Shown here: in pieces, positions 14,891-23,979 of the stretch | How positions within the stretch are numbered: the first letter of the stretch is position 1 | Layout of the letters: every line of letters begins with the position of its first letter | Origin: Deltaproteobacteria bacterium IMCC39524 | GTDB taxonomy: Bacteria; Desulfobacterota; Desulfuromonadia; Desulfuromonadales; BM103 | Assembly (NCBI GenBank): GCA_029667085.1 | Contig: JARUHJ010000005.1 | Location: 1 to 64,000 of the forward strand | Direction: 5' to 3' | DNA length: 64,000 nucleotides | Notes under the pieces: generated by a model | What the model saw: the letters and a program-made list of their open reading frames with translations, nothing else | Database searches by the model: none | Told to the model about the DNA's origin: nothing | Translations under genes and position numbers: made by a program

Positions 14891-15520
14891 ACAATTCCAT
14901 TCTTGCATCATCTGCTTTCAAATGACGTCCCTGGATGAAATACTCTATGGGGCGTTTCGAGGCACGTTCGGCGTCAGAACTCTTAAACAGTTGTTTGGGA
15001 GAGTCTCCTGTGGCGGGAATGGACGGTTTGGGCAGATATTGCCAGGGATGAGGCGACCAAGAGGTATTGATATAACTTTATCTTAGATGACCCAGGGCTT
15101 ACGATGTCGCCTAATTTACTTTATTCCATGTGGGTGAAATTATGCAGGCACACAAGACAAGAAATAATATGCTTCATTGTTCGCTGTTGTTGGCTTCACC
15201 CTGATCGAAAAAGGCCCCCCCGAAGAGGGCTTATGTTCAAAAGCAGCATAATGAGACAAAGGCGACAACTATCTTGACACCCACCGCAAGTCCCAGATAC
15301 TCGGGGAGGTAAGAAGTACCCAAATTTGACTGAATATGAACATCTCCAGCATGTGAGAGAATAAACAGTAAATCCAAGTTTTCCTCTACACATACACTCC
15401 CCTAGCCATTTAACACTTCTTAAATATCGAGGCAAAAAGTACGTTGAAGAGTTCTTGTTTCATCCCGACTGTCCTTTTGCAAAATACAAAATGAATTTTC
15501 ATTGCCACACGCGCATTTTT
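14891..15520. other. Intergenic stretch with no clear gene
   Basis: Contains a fragment resembling part of the left-edge repeat (GACGTCCCTGGATGA at about 14926), a hairpin GGCCCCCCCGAAGAGGGCT near 15212, and a 22-base sequence at 15260-15281 that recurs inverted at 32158-32179. Short reading frames lack ribosome binding sites. Confidence 0.45.
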
Positions 15521-15523
15521 TTC

Positions 15524-15567
15524 TTGACAGGTGACACCATTCTCATTATTTTGAAAACGAATTTCAA
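15524..15567 (+). promoter_or_regulatory. feo promoter with Fur box
   Basis: TTGACA at 15524-15529, a 17-nt spacer, TATTTT at 15547-15552. The palindrome TTGAAAACGAATTTCAA (15551-15567) overlaps the -10 end and start region. The same layout stands before fbpA. Fur-Fe(II) binding would shut the operon off when iron is plentiful; this is inferred from the motif and the gene content. Confidence 0.7.
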
Positions 15568-15670
15568 TATCGCACAAAACATCCTTATCATTCGATTCTA
15601 TCCATCAAGACACAAACTGATTCAAACATGGCGGGTTGGCCATTTCTCAGGCCAGCAAGGGAGCATGACT

Positions 15671-15904
15671 ATGCAGTACCATCTTGGGCAATTGTCGGTT
15701 GGTGAAAAAGCCATTATTACAGGCTTTGTAGAAGGGCAGAAAGAGTATCGTGCAAAGCTTCTAGCCATGGGCCTGACCAAAGGAATCGAACTGGAACTGA
15801 CTCGCGTTGCGCCGTTGGGAGATCCTCTGGAAATAAGCATCCGAGGGTTTTCGTTGAGCCTTCGCAAAGCAGAAGCCTCTGTTGTCTTGGTGGAGAAGGA
15901 CTAA
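15671..15904 (+). CDS. feoA: Ferrous iron transport protein A
   Basis: 77 residues with the FeoA SH3-like fold: LGQLSVGEKAIITGF, then LLAMGLTKGIELELTRVAPLGDPLEI, then RGFSLSLRKAEA (shown in parts of the family order). FeoA is a small cytoplasmic partner of FeoB. The ATG at 15671 was chosen because GGAG is 7 nt upstream; an ATG two codons earlier would be too close. Its stop overlaps the feoB start (TAATG), so the two are translated together. The Fur-box promoter lies about 120 bp upstream, giving a long leader. Confidence 0.92.
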   Translation: MQYHLGQLSVGEKAIITGFVEGQKEYRAKLLAMGLTKGIELELTRVAPLGDPLEISIRGFSLSLRKAEASVVLVEKD

Positions 15905-18240
15905 TGTCATTACAAAAGAAACGCCTCAGAATAGCAGTCGCTGGCAACCCTAATTGCGGCAAGACCACTCTATTTAATGAACTGACTGGTTCAAGACAAA
16001 TGGTTGGTAACTGGCCGGGTGTCACTGTTGACCGAAAGACTGGTTTCTATGCCTTTGAAGGCCACGATTTTGAGCTTGTCGACATTCCCGGCATCTATGC
16101 ACTTTCCGCCCATTCCAGCGATGAAAAAGTTGCCCGAGACTACTTGCTGTCCGAAGATTACGACCTGATCGTGAATATCGTGGACGCAGCCAATATTGAG
16201 AGGAACCTTTATCTGACCACTCAGTTGTTGGAAATGCGTGTGCCGATGATTGTTGTCCTTAACAAGATGGATGTTGCCAAGTCACGACAAATCCTCATTA
16301 ATACTGAAGAGCTGTCCGACCGCCTGGGAATACCAGTCGTTCCGATTGCCGCCTCAAAACGTAGCGGCTTAACACAGCTCAAGAAGGCCGTTCACCAGTG
16401 TGCTGAGCATAATCCGATTTCGGAAGCAGATATCATTTACCCGGTTGAAATTCAGGAAGCAGCCATGTCATTGACTGCACAGCTTGGCAAAATTGCCGCG
16501 GAGAACAATCTCAAGGCAGATTGGTTGGCAATGAAACTTCTTGAAGATGATCATGAGTATGTTGCCTTGCTTGACAGCAAAACTGCCGAAGACTTAGTGT
16601 CGCGACAGCAGAAGCTTGTTAATCAACTAGAAGAAGATGCCGATATTTCCATTGCAGACGCCCGTTATGGTTTTATCAACTGGCTCACGGCAAATGCTGT
16701 GACGCACGCCAGCAAGCTGGGCAAGACGTTGACCGACAAGATTGACAAAATTGTTCTCAACCGAGTTCTTGGCCTGCCGATCTTTCTGTTGATGATGTAT
16801 CTGACTTTTATGTTTACGATCAATGTTGGCGGAGCATTTATCGATTTCTTTGACATTGCTGTAGGAGCTGTTTTTGTTGATGGCATGACCGCACTGCTGA
16901 ATGGTCTCAATGCTCCGGCCTGGTTGATCGGGGTTTTGGCGACCGGTGTTGGCGGCGGCATTCAAACGGTAGCGACCTTTATCCCGCCGATTGGGTTTAT
17001 GTTTCTGGCTCTTGCTGTTCTTGAAGGCTCGGGTTACATGGCACGTGCCGCTTTCGTTATGGATCGCTTCATGCGGATGCTTGGTCTTCCGGGCAAGTCT
17101 TTTGTGCCGCTGCTGGTCGGTTTTGGCTGTAACGTTCCGGCGATCATGGCGACCAGAACCTTGGAGAACCAACGTGACCGCACCCTGACCATCATGATGA
17201 ATCCCTTCATGAGTTGCGGTGCGAGGCTTCCGGTCTATGCGCTATTTGCCGCAGCCTTTTTCCCGGTCGGCGGTCAAAATGTGGTTTTCCTGCTCTATCT
17301 GGCTGGAATCGGTTTTGCCGTATTAACGGGCCTGATTCTCAAGTACACACTGCTCAAGGGAAGCATTACCCCCTTTGTTATGGAATTACCGCCCTATCAT
17401 GTACCGACCGTCAAATCCGTTCTTCTACGTACATGGGATCGGCTGAAGTCCTTCCTGCTTAAAGCAACGCGTATCCTGGTTCCGATGGTGGCGCTGCTGG
17501 CACTTCTTAATACCATGTCGATGGATGGATCAATCGGTCATGACGACAGTAAAGATTCACTTCTCGCCTCACTCAGCCGTACGGTCACTCCGATCTTTGC
17601 ACCGATGGGGATTGAACAGGACAATTGGCCAGCAACCGTTGGCATCTTCACAGGGGTGTTCGCCAAAGAGGCAGTTGTCGGAACTCTTGATGCCATCTAC
17701 TTGCAGAATGAAACACAGGAAAATCTGGCCGCAGGTAAAGAGGAAGAAGCTTTCAGCCTGAGTGCTGCGTTGCGGGAAGCAGTGCAAACGATACCGGATA
17801 ACCTGTCCGGAGTTGCTGATACCCTGACGGACCCTCTCGGCTTAAGTATCGGCGACACCAGCTCCATTGATGCAGCCGCTGAAGGATTGGCAGTCAGCGC
17901 CGGAACCTTTGGCGCTATGGGCAAGCTGTTTGACGGTAAGGTTGGCGCCATTGCCTACATGCTGTTTATTCTCATGTATTTCCCATGTGTTGCCGCGATG
18001 GCCGCTGTGTATCGTGAAACCAACCTGCGTTGGACACTCTTTATTGCCGCCTGGACCACCGGTCTGGCTTATGTGTCGGCGACCGGATTTTACCAGGTTG
18101 CAACCTTTGCCCGTCATCCGGCTTTTTCTGCGGCATGGCTGGCAGGCTGTTCGTTCATCTTTATTGGCGTTTTCCTGGTGATGCGCTTCCTCGGTAAAGA
18201 GTCGGATGGTTCAGGAATCATTGTTCCGGTTAAAGGCTAA
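15904..18240 (+). CDS. feoB: Ferrous iron transporter B
   Basis: 778 residues. N-terminal GTPase with G1 GNPNCGKTT (about 14-22), G3 DIPGIY and G4 NKMD (about 118-121), then a helical NFeoB region, then the membrane domain with both Gate motifs: GFGCNVPAIMATR and FMSCGARLPVYALF. The Cys residues of these gates are kept. FeoB moves Fe(II) across the inner membrane. The length is normal for the family. It sits between feoA (1-nt overlap) and feoC. Confidence 0.97.
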   Translation: MSLQKKRLRIAVAGNPNCGKTTLFNELTGSRQMVGNWPGVTVDRKTGFYAFEGHDFELVDIPGIYALSAHSSDEKVARDYLLSEDYDLIVNIVDAANIERNLYLTTQLLEMRVPMIVVLNKMDVAKSRQILINTEELSDRLGIPVVPIAASKRSGLTQLKKAVHQCAEHNPISEADIIYPVEIQEAAMSLTAQLGKIAAENNLKADWLAMKLLEDDHEYVALLDSKTAEDLVSRQQKLVNQLEEDADISIADARYGFINWLTANAVTHASKLGKTLTDKIDKIVLNRVLGLPIFLLMMYLTFMFTINVGGAFIDFFDIAVGAVFVDGMTALLNGLNAPAWLIGVLATGVGGGIQTVATFIPPIGFMFLALAVLEGSGYMARAAFVMDRFMRMLGLPGKSFVPLLVGFGCNVPAIMATRTLENQRDRTLTIMMNPFMSCGARLPVYALFAAAFFPVGGQNVVFLLYLAGIGFAVLTGLILKYTLLKGSITPFVMELPPYHVPTVKSVLLRTWDRLKSFLLKATRILVPMVALLALLNTMSMDGSIGHDDSKDSLLASLSRTVTPIFAPMGIEQDNWPATVGIFTGVFAKEAVVGTLDAIYLQNETQENLAAGKEEEAFSLSAALREAVQTIPDNLSGVADTLTDPLGLSIGDTSSIDAAAEGLAVSAGTFGAMGKLFDGKVGAIAYMLFILMYFPCVAAMAAVYRETNLRWTLFIAAWTTGLAYVSATGFYQVATFARHPAFSAAWLAGCSFIFIGVFLVMRFLGKESDGSGIIVPVKG

Positions 18241-18277
18241 TTTTTAATTCGCAAAGAGTGGACAAGAAGGAGGAGTC

Positions 18278-18502
18278 ATGACTCCCAGTGAGGTAAAACG
18301 TTACCTGGCAGAACGCAAGGTCGCCCCTTTGATTGATATTGCCTTGCACTTTGACATGGAACCAGATGCCGTACGTGGTCTGCTTGGCCATTGGATCAGA
18401 AAAGGCAGGGTACGACTTCATCAGGACGAGAGCTGCAACAGTGGCGGATGCTGCGGCGACTGCGGTACGCACGCCAAAGAAATTTACGAGTGGCTGCAAT
18501 AG
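18278..18502 (+). CDS. feoC: FeoC-type winged-helix protein with a Cys cluster
   Basis: 74 residues. A winged-helix region (VKRYLAERKVAPLIDIALHF, WIRKGRVRL) followed by four Cys in SCNSGGCCGDCGTHA. In FeoC such Cys residues can hold an iron-sulfur cluster and the protein modulates FeoB. AGGAGG stands 7 nt before the ATG. It lies 37 nt after feoB in the same operon. Confidence 0.88.
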   Translation: MTPSEVKRYLAERKVAPLIDIALHFDMEPDAVRGLLGHWIRKGRVRLHQDESCNSGGCCGDCGTHAKEIYEWLQ

Positions 18503-18522
18503 GCTGTTGATACAGGACTCTT

Positions 18523-19482
18523 ATGCATATTCATAAACTCAAACAATGGCAACATGGACACAATTTCTTTGTGCATCGTGAGCAGAACGAGAAGAATACT
18601 CAAAAGGTAATGGGTTTGACGGCGGTCACTATGGTCGTCGAGATTGTCGCCGGGGTTGCTTTCGGTTCGATGGCGTTGCTAGCTGATGGCTGGCATATGG
18701 GCACCCATGTAGCAGCCTTCCTGATCACACTGTTTGCCTATAGCTATTCACGAAAGAACGCCAACAATCCCGATTTTACCTTTGGCCCGGGCAAGATCAA
18801 CGTGCTCGGTGGTTTTGCCAGTGCGGTTGCTCTTGCTGTGGTTGCCTTGATCATGGCCGTCGAGTCGATTGGACGTTTCTTCTCACCTGTGGAAATCCAT
18901 TACGGGCAGTCGATATTGGTTGCCGTGGTCGGGCTTGCGGTCAATGTCGTCAGCGCTTTTTTACTTCATGGCAGCCATGGACACGACCATCACCATGGGC
19001 ATAGTCACGGCCATGAGAATCATCATGAAGACCATAACCTTAAGGCTGCCTACTTTCATGTCCTCGCCGATGCGTTGACGTCAGTTCTTGCGATCGTTGC
19101 GTTGCTATTTGGCAGCCTGTTCGGCTGGTGGGCATTGGACCCGGCGATGGGAATTGTTGGTGCCTTAGTGATTACCCGCTGGGCATGGGGCCTACTCAAG
19201 GAAAGCAGCGCAATACTCCTTGACGCGGGCGTTAAAAGAGAGGTTCGGGAAGAGATTAAAGATGTTATCGAAGCAGAGGCAGACAACCGGGTTACGGATA
19301 TCCATGTCTGGAAAGTGGGCCCACATCACCTCGCGGTGCTATTGACGATTGTCACCCACTATCCACGATCTTCAGGTGAGTACAAGCAGTTACTGGCTGG
19401 TTTCGATCAACTCAAACATATCACCATTGAAGTGATTAAGTGCGAGGACGAACCATGCATTGCGCTGGAGGAAGCAGTTTGA
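18523..19482 (+). CDS. dmeF: Cation diffusion facilitator, DmeF-like divalent metal exporter
   Basis: 319 residues with six membrane helices. The HxxxD metal sites of CDF proteins are present: LLADGWHMGTHVAAF in TM2 and YFHVLADALTSVLA in TM5. The loop between TM4 and TM5 is a His-rich tail (HGHDHHHGHSHGHENHHEDH). The N-terminal HGHNF and the His-for-Asp pattern in TM2 fit the DmeF subgroup (Co/Ni, possibly Fe export). It follows feoC by 20 nt, so it would be induced together with iron uptake, perhaps to expel other metals that enter through FeoB. Confidence 0.85.
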   Translation: MHIHKLKQWQHGHNFFVHREQNEKNTQKVMGLTAVTMVVEIVAGVAFGSMALLADGWHMGTHVAAFLITLFAYSYSRKNANNPDFTFGPGKINVLGGFASAVALAVVALIMAVESIGRFFSPVEIHYGQSILVAVVGLAVNVVSAFLLHGSHGHDHHHGHSHGHENHHEDHNLKAAYFHVLADALTSVLAIVALLFGSLFGWWALDPAMGIVGALVITRWAWGLLKESSAILLDAGVKREVREEIKDVIEAEADNRVTDIHVWKVGPHHLAVLLTIVTHYPRSSGEYKQLLAGFDQLKHITIEVIKCEDEPCIALEEAV

Positions 19483-19597
19483 AGCTGGCAAGCTTTCTCT
19501 TTCTCGTAAATCACGACTTATGAAACATAAAGCTGCTTATTATTGATAGAGGCATTCAAGAGGAGCTTTAATCTGAAATTTACGACATTGCCACTTC

Positions 19598-19625
19598 TTG
19601 ACTTCTCTGTGGCCACGTATATAAA
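19598..19625 (+). promoter_or_regulatory. Promoter of the small RNA gene at 19633
   Basis: TTGACT at 19598-19603, a 16-nt spacer and TATAAA at 19620-19625, close to sigma-70 consensus. It stands about 115 bp after dmeF and reads into the hairpin-terminator unit. Confidence 0.65.
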
Positions 19626-19632
19626 ATTTAAT

Positions 19633-19710
19633 TGAGGCAAGGTAGTGAACTTGCCGTAGCTACAACGTTGCCCCACAGGCTTTCTCCCTCCTGGCCTGTG
19701 GGGCTTTTTT
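19633..19710 (+). ncRNA. Candidate small RNA, CCUCCU terminator-loop family
   Basis: A 5' hairpin GGCAAG (19636-19641) / CTTGCC (19650-19655), a 14-nt linker, then the terminator GCCCCACAGGC (19670-19680) / GCCTGTGGGGC (19694-19704) with six T. The loop reads TTTCTCCCTCCTG. The plan is the same as at 390-475 and 49003-49093, though this one lacks the linker ACCTCCT. No reading frame fits inside. Confidence 0.6.
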
Positions 19711-19873
19711 ATTTGTCAGGATCTGTAAGATACTCATATTTCAATCAATTTTGCATCATTCAGATAATGCAACAGGATAGATAAGAAGCTTCTCCCTTTG
19801 ACCCATGTTCAAAACTGATGTACTTTGCCAAATATCTTGAATTGCACGGCTTATGATAATCAAGGGAGTTTTA

Positions 19874-20827
19874 ATGGTTGAGAAGAAGCTACCTAATTAC
19901 CCAATAAATCCACGCGTTCTTTTTTTAAAAATTCTAGGGGCTGTTTTCCTCGCAGAGTTTTTTGTTATGTTTTTTATGTCCTTATTGCCGGAGCTTTCTC
20001 TTGCGCTGGAGGCCTTTCTTGATGCATTGACTTTGTCTATCCTTGTTGTCCCTTTTCTCTACTTCTTCCTTCTTCAGCCTATCCAAAAAACTATTATAGA
20101 CCATGAGAGAACAGAAGCTGAACGCTCTGAGCTTAAAAAAATGGACATAGTCAAAAGCGAGTTCATCTCTATTGCAGCTCATGAATTGCGAACCCCTGTT
20201 GCTACCATCATGGGGTATACAGAACTACTTTCTGACCAAAACATGATCGATACTTTAAACGAGAACCAAAAGAAAAACTTCCTCTCCACAATCTATGAAA
20301 GCAGTGAACAGCTTGACAAAATTGTCGATGACATACTCGATGTTAGCCGCATTGAATCCGGCCAAAGAATCCCCCTTAACAAAAAGCCCTTATCCATAAA
20401 GATTCTTTTAGAGAAGGTTCTCAATCGCTTAAGGTTGAAATCAAAACAAAATTTGATATTGGAGGTCAGCACCGAGGTCCCCGAAATTTTGGAATTCGAT
20501 GAACATCGTATCGACCAAGTCATAGAGAATCTGCTTAGCAACGCAATTAAATATTCCCCAAAACAGAGCACAATTACTATCGTTGTTAATGCAGATAACC
20601 GCGGATGCAGTGTTACGGTTACTGATCAAGGCATCGGCATGACCAAAGAACAGATAGATCGTGTCTATGATAAATTTTACAGAGCAGACTCTTCAGACAC
20701 AGCGGTACGTGGCCTTGGACTTGGGATGAGCATTGTTAAACAGATTATCGATGACCATGGTGGTACGATTTTGATTGATAGTAAGCTTAGTCAGGGAACC
20801 AGCGTTTGTTTTACTTTGCCCTTATAA
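19874..20827 (+). CDS. Membrane sensor histidine kinase
   Basis: 317 residues. Two membrane helices (about 15-37 and 45-70) with almost no periplasmic loop, so it probably senses within or near the membrane. HisKA with the phosphorylated His in AAHELRTPV, then HATPase with N box ENLLSNAIKYS, G1 DQGIGM and G2 GLGLGMSIV. No response regulator is adjacent (orphan). It sits between two iron-uptake operons, which may be chance. ATG 19874 has GGGAG upstream and is preferred over ATG 19853. Confidence 0.88.
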   Translation: MVEKKLPNYPINPRVLFLKILGAVFLAEFFVMFFMSLLPELSLALEAFLDALTLSILVVPFLYFFLLQPIQKTIIDHERTEAERSELKKMDIVKSEFISIAAHELRTPVATIMGYTELLSDQNMIDTLNENQKKNFLSTIYESSEQLDKIVDDILDVSRIESGQRIPLNKKPLSIKILLEKVLNRLRLKSKQNLILEVSTEVPEILEFDEHRIDQVIENLLSNAIKYSPKQSTITIVVNADNRGCSVTVTDQGIGMTKEQIDRVYDKFYRADSSDTAVRGLGLGMSIVKQIIDDHGGTILIDSKLSQGTSVCFTLPL

Positions 20828-21160
20828 AAAAAATTCCCATGAACCATCAATATAAATACTGTTCAATGAGTGATTGATTCTCCCAAAATGACGTAATTTA
20901 GAGCGTTACTTTTAAAGACCTTAATTTTTTCCTGATTATTGAAATCGGACGGGCAGAGTCACGGCCGAAGTTCCGGTTCTTCTCAAACGAATAAACTCTC
21001 GTTGATAATCTCTCCGCAACAATTCAAAAATCACACAATCCGCTACAATTTTTGATAAATGTCAGTAGAGATCATTGGCACTAAGCTTTCCATCTGATTG
21101 CTGGGCTTCTGGATTCTACGGCCACCAGGTCATGTTTTGGACAGTTCCTCCAATTCATAC
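20828..21160. other. Intergenic stretch, nothing recognised
   Basis: No reading frame with a ribosome binding site and no strong hairpin with a T tract. The right end leads into the fbpA promoter. Confidence 0.4.
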
Positions 21161-21203
21161 TTGACAGGCTAGATAGTTTTCTCTATCTTGAAAACGCTTT
21201 TCA
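21161..21203 (+). promoter_or_regulatory. fbpA promoter with Fur box
   Basis: TTGACA at 21161-21166, a 17-nt spacer, TATCTT at 21184-21189. The palindrome TGAAAACGCTTTTCA (21189-21203) starts at the -10 end, in the same position as the box before feoA. The ribosome binding site AAGGAG lies at about 21218. Confidence 0.72.
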
Positions 21204-21231
21204 TAATCATGTTCAACAAGGAGCTTCACAG

Positions 21232-22239
21232 ATGAAACAAATTCACAACATTCTTACCGTGCTTCTTTTAACCCTACTTACAGTTGGAGCCACCCAGGTT
21301 TGCGCTGAAGAAATCGTTGTTTATTCAGCCCGCAATGAACAACTGATCAAACCGTTGTTCGATGCCTACACAAAAGAGACCGGCACAAAAATAACTTTCA
21401 TTACTGACAAGGCCGGCCCTCTCCTGCAACGGCTCAAAGCCGAAGGTAAGAACACTCGTGCGGACCTCCTGATTACCGTCGATGCGGGGAATCTCTGGCA
21501 TGCAGCCCGTGAAGGTGTTTTACAGCCCGTAGATTCAAACATCCTACAAGAAAACATTCCTGCCCATTTACGCGATCCCGGCAACCAATGGTTTGGTTTA
21601 TCATTACGTTCAAGAACAATCGTTTACAGCACGGAGCGCGTCAAACCCGAGGAGTTGAGCACCTATGAAGCTCTCGGCGAACCGCAGTGGAAAGATCGTC
21701 TTCTGTTGCGGACCTCAAAGAAAGTTTACAACCAGTCTCTGATAGCCATGCTGATTGCCGAGCACGGAGAAATGGAAGCAGAAAAGATCGTTCGTTCCTG
21801 GGTTAACAATCTCGCTGCCAAACCCTTCTCAAATGACACCAAGGTGATGGAAGGGATTCTGGCCGGCCAAGGAGATGTGGGTATCGTCAACACATACTAC
21901 TTCGGTCGCCTGCTGAAGAAAAACCCGGACCTGAAACTAGCCCTTTACTGGCCCAACCAGAACAGCACCGGTGTCCATGTTAATGTCTCCGGCGCGGGCG
22001 TCACCAGATATGCCAAAAATGCGCAAGCCGCAATCAAACTTCTGGAGTGGCTCTCTTCGGAAAAGGCCCAAAACTTGTTTGCCGATGCCAACATGGAATA
22101 CCCGGTTAACAAGAGCGTAAAGACTCATCCTTACGTGGCCGCCTGGGGTGAATTCAAAGCAAGTGAACAGAACCTTGCCAACGCTGGAATGCTCCAAAAT
22201 CAAGCGATCCAACTCATGGACCGCGCGGACTACCGTTAA
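21232..22239 (+). CDS. fbpA: Periplasmic Fe(III)-binding protein of an ABC importer
   Basis: 335 residues. Signal peptide about 1-25, ending VCAEE. The mature protein starts EIVVYSARNEQLIKPLFDAY, the classic start of FbpA/FutA iron-binding proteins, and has NTYYFGRLL, the adjacent Tyr residues that bind ferric iron. WPNQNSTGVHVNVSGAGV is also a family segment. It delivers Fe(III) to the permease encoded next. It is preceded by a Fur-box promoter and followed directly by fbpB. Confidence 0.93.
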   Translation: MKQIHNILTVLLLTLLTVGATQVCAEEIVVYSARNEQLIKPLFDAYTKETGTKITFITDKAGPLLQRLKAEGKNTRADLLITVDAGNLWHAAREGVLQPVDSNILQENIPAHLRDPGNQWFGLSLRSRTIVYSTERVKPEELSTYEALGEPQWKDRLLLRTSKKVYNQSLIAMLIAEHGEMEAEKIVRSWVNNLAAKPFSNDTKVMEGILAGQGDVGIVNTYYFGRLLKKNPDLKLALYWPNQNSTGVHVNVSGAGVTRYAKNAQAAIKLLEWLSSEKAQNLFADANMEYPVNKSVKTHPYVAAWGEFKASEQNLANAGMLQNQAIQLMDRADYR

Positions 22240-22249
22240 GCAACGACCC

Positions 22250-23917
22250 TTGAAACAGCAAACAGAGCACATAACATCTGAAGCCTCTTTACGGGGCTTC
22301 AGTCGTTTCATACCACGTCCAAGCGGGTGGCAGTGCTTCGCGCTGCTCATCGCCTTTCTGGTTCTTGTCCCTTTATCAGTCCTTGCCTTTACGTGGCTTG
22401 AACCTGCGTGGGACATCTGGAAGCACCTGCAGGAAACTTTACTGAACCGCCTTTTGCTGAACACCTTGATTCTGGTCATCGGCGTTTCTACGGGAACCCT
22501 TCTGCTCGGTGTCAGCCTGGCATGGCTAACCGGTGCCTGTGATTTCCCCGGGAGAAAACATTTTTCCTGGTCGCTGTTGCTGCCACTGGCCATGCCAACC
22601 TATGTATTGGCGTTTGTCTCTTTAGGAATTTTCGACTTTTCCGGTCCAGTGCAAACGCAAATGCGCGAATGGTTCGGTCGCGGAGTCTGGCTCCCTGATA
22701 TGCGCTCTGCAGGGGGTGTGGTGCTGGTCATGTCATTGGCACTCTACCCTTACGTTTATCTTCTGGCACGCAACGCTTTTCGTACTCAGGGTAAACGTGC
22801 TCTGGAAGCTGCAGAGAGTCTAGGCTGCACACCAGTTCAAGGCTTCTTCAGAGTGGTCCTGCCCATGGCCAGGCCCTGGATCGCTGGTGGCGCAACGCTG
22901 GTCCTGATGGAGGCCTTAGCCGATTTTGGTGCTGTCTCTATATTCAACTACGACACATTTACAACCGCGATCTACAAAACCTGGTTTGGTTTCTTCTCAT
23001 TGCCAGCGGCAGCACAGCTATCATCATTACTCGTCGCCATAGTCTTTCTCCTGGTCGCCTTAGAACAACGTCTGCGTAAACGCATGCGCTTTGCCCAGAG
23101 TCGTCTGGCACCCCAGGCAGAACGAATCGAACTGACGGGTTCACGTCGTTGGCTGGCAACAAGCTATTGTTCTCTGGTCTTGTTAATCGCCTTCTTGTTG
23201 CCGGCGCTGCAACTCCTCGTCTGGTCGCTAGAAGTTTTTCACGAAGAATTCGACAGGCGCTATTTAAGTTTACTCGGGCATTCACTCATCCTAGGACTGA
23301 TCGCTGCAATAGTAATAACAGCAGTTGCACTCCTGCTTGCTTATGCAGGACGACGTCATCAGGACCGATTGACCCATGGCCTGATACGCACTGCGACACT
23401 TGGCTATGCTCTACCAGGCACAGTCCTGGCTGTAGGCATATTCATTCCACTGGCATGGCTCGACAACTTCATAATAGATCTTGCTCGAAACTTGTTCGGC
23501 TTAGAAATTCCACAACTGCTGCAAGGCACAATTATGATCATGCTGTTGGCTTACACAATCCGATTCATGGCCGCCGGCTTCAAATCGATCGACAGCTCTA
23601 TGCATCGCGTCACAACCAACATCGATGAAGCTTCCCGGTTGATGGGATTACGCGGCATCAAACTCCTCGCCCGAGTTCATCTGCCGATGTTGCGTGGTGG
23701 GATTTTTACAGCACTGACGTTGGCCTTCGTTGATGTCATGAAGGAAATGCCCATCACCCTGATGACCCGTCCTTTCGGCTGGGACACCTTGGCCGTGAAG
23801 ATTTTTGAACTAACCTCTGAAGGGGAATGGGAACGAGCGGCCTTACCGGCACTGACCCTTCTCTTAAGCGGCCTTATCCCTATCGTTTTATTGATGCGGG
23901 AAACTGACAGGGATTAG
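22250..23917 (+). CDS. fbpB: Fe(III) ABC transporter permease (fused double permease)
   Basis: About 555 residues from the TTG at 22250. Twelve predicted membrane helices in two BPD_transp_1 halves, with EAA loops EAAESLGCTPVQGFFRVVLP and DEASRLMGLRGIKLLARVHLP (given in part). This is the FbpB form in which both permease halves are one chain. The start is unsure: the longest frame opens with GTG at 22148 but would overlap fbpA by 92 nt, and no strong ribosome binding site precedes TTG 22250. It may be coupled to fbpA translation. Confidence 0.9.
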   Translation: MKQQTEHITSEASLRGFSRFIPRPSGWQCFALLIAFLVLVPLSVLAFTWLEPAWDIWKHLQETLLNRLLLNTLILVIGVSTGTLLLGVSLAWLTGACDFPGRKHFSWSLLLPLAMPTYVLAFVSLGIFDFSGPVQTQMREWFGRGVWLPDMRSAGGVVLVMSLALYPYVYLLARNAFRTQGKRALEAAESLGCTPVQGFFRVVLPMARPWIAGGATLVLMEALADFGAVSIFNYDTFTTAIYKTWFGFFSLPAAAQLSSLLVAIVFLLVALEQRLRKRMRFAQSRLAPQAERIELTGSRRWLATSYCSLVLLIAFLLPALQLLVWSLEVFHEEFDRRYLSLLGHSLILGLIAAIVITAVALLLAYAGRRHQDRLTHGLIRTATLGYALPGTVLAVGIFIPLAWLDNFIIDLARNLFGLEIPQLLQGTIMIMLLAYTIRFMAAGFKSIDSSMHRVTTNIDEASRLMGLRGIKLLARVHLPMLRGGIFTALTLAFVDVMKEMPITLMTRPFGWDTLAVKIFELTSEGEWERAALPALTLLLSGLIPIVLLMRETDRD

Positions 23918-23979
23918 ATCATACAAGTTGATGGCTAGTCGCATACTGGCAATATTTTTGTATAAAATGTGGAGTCAAA

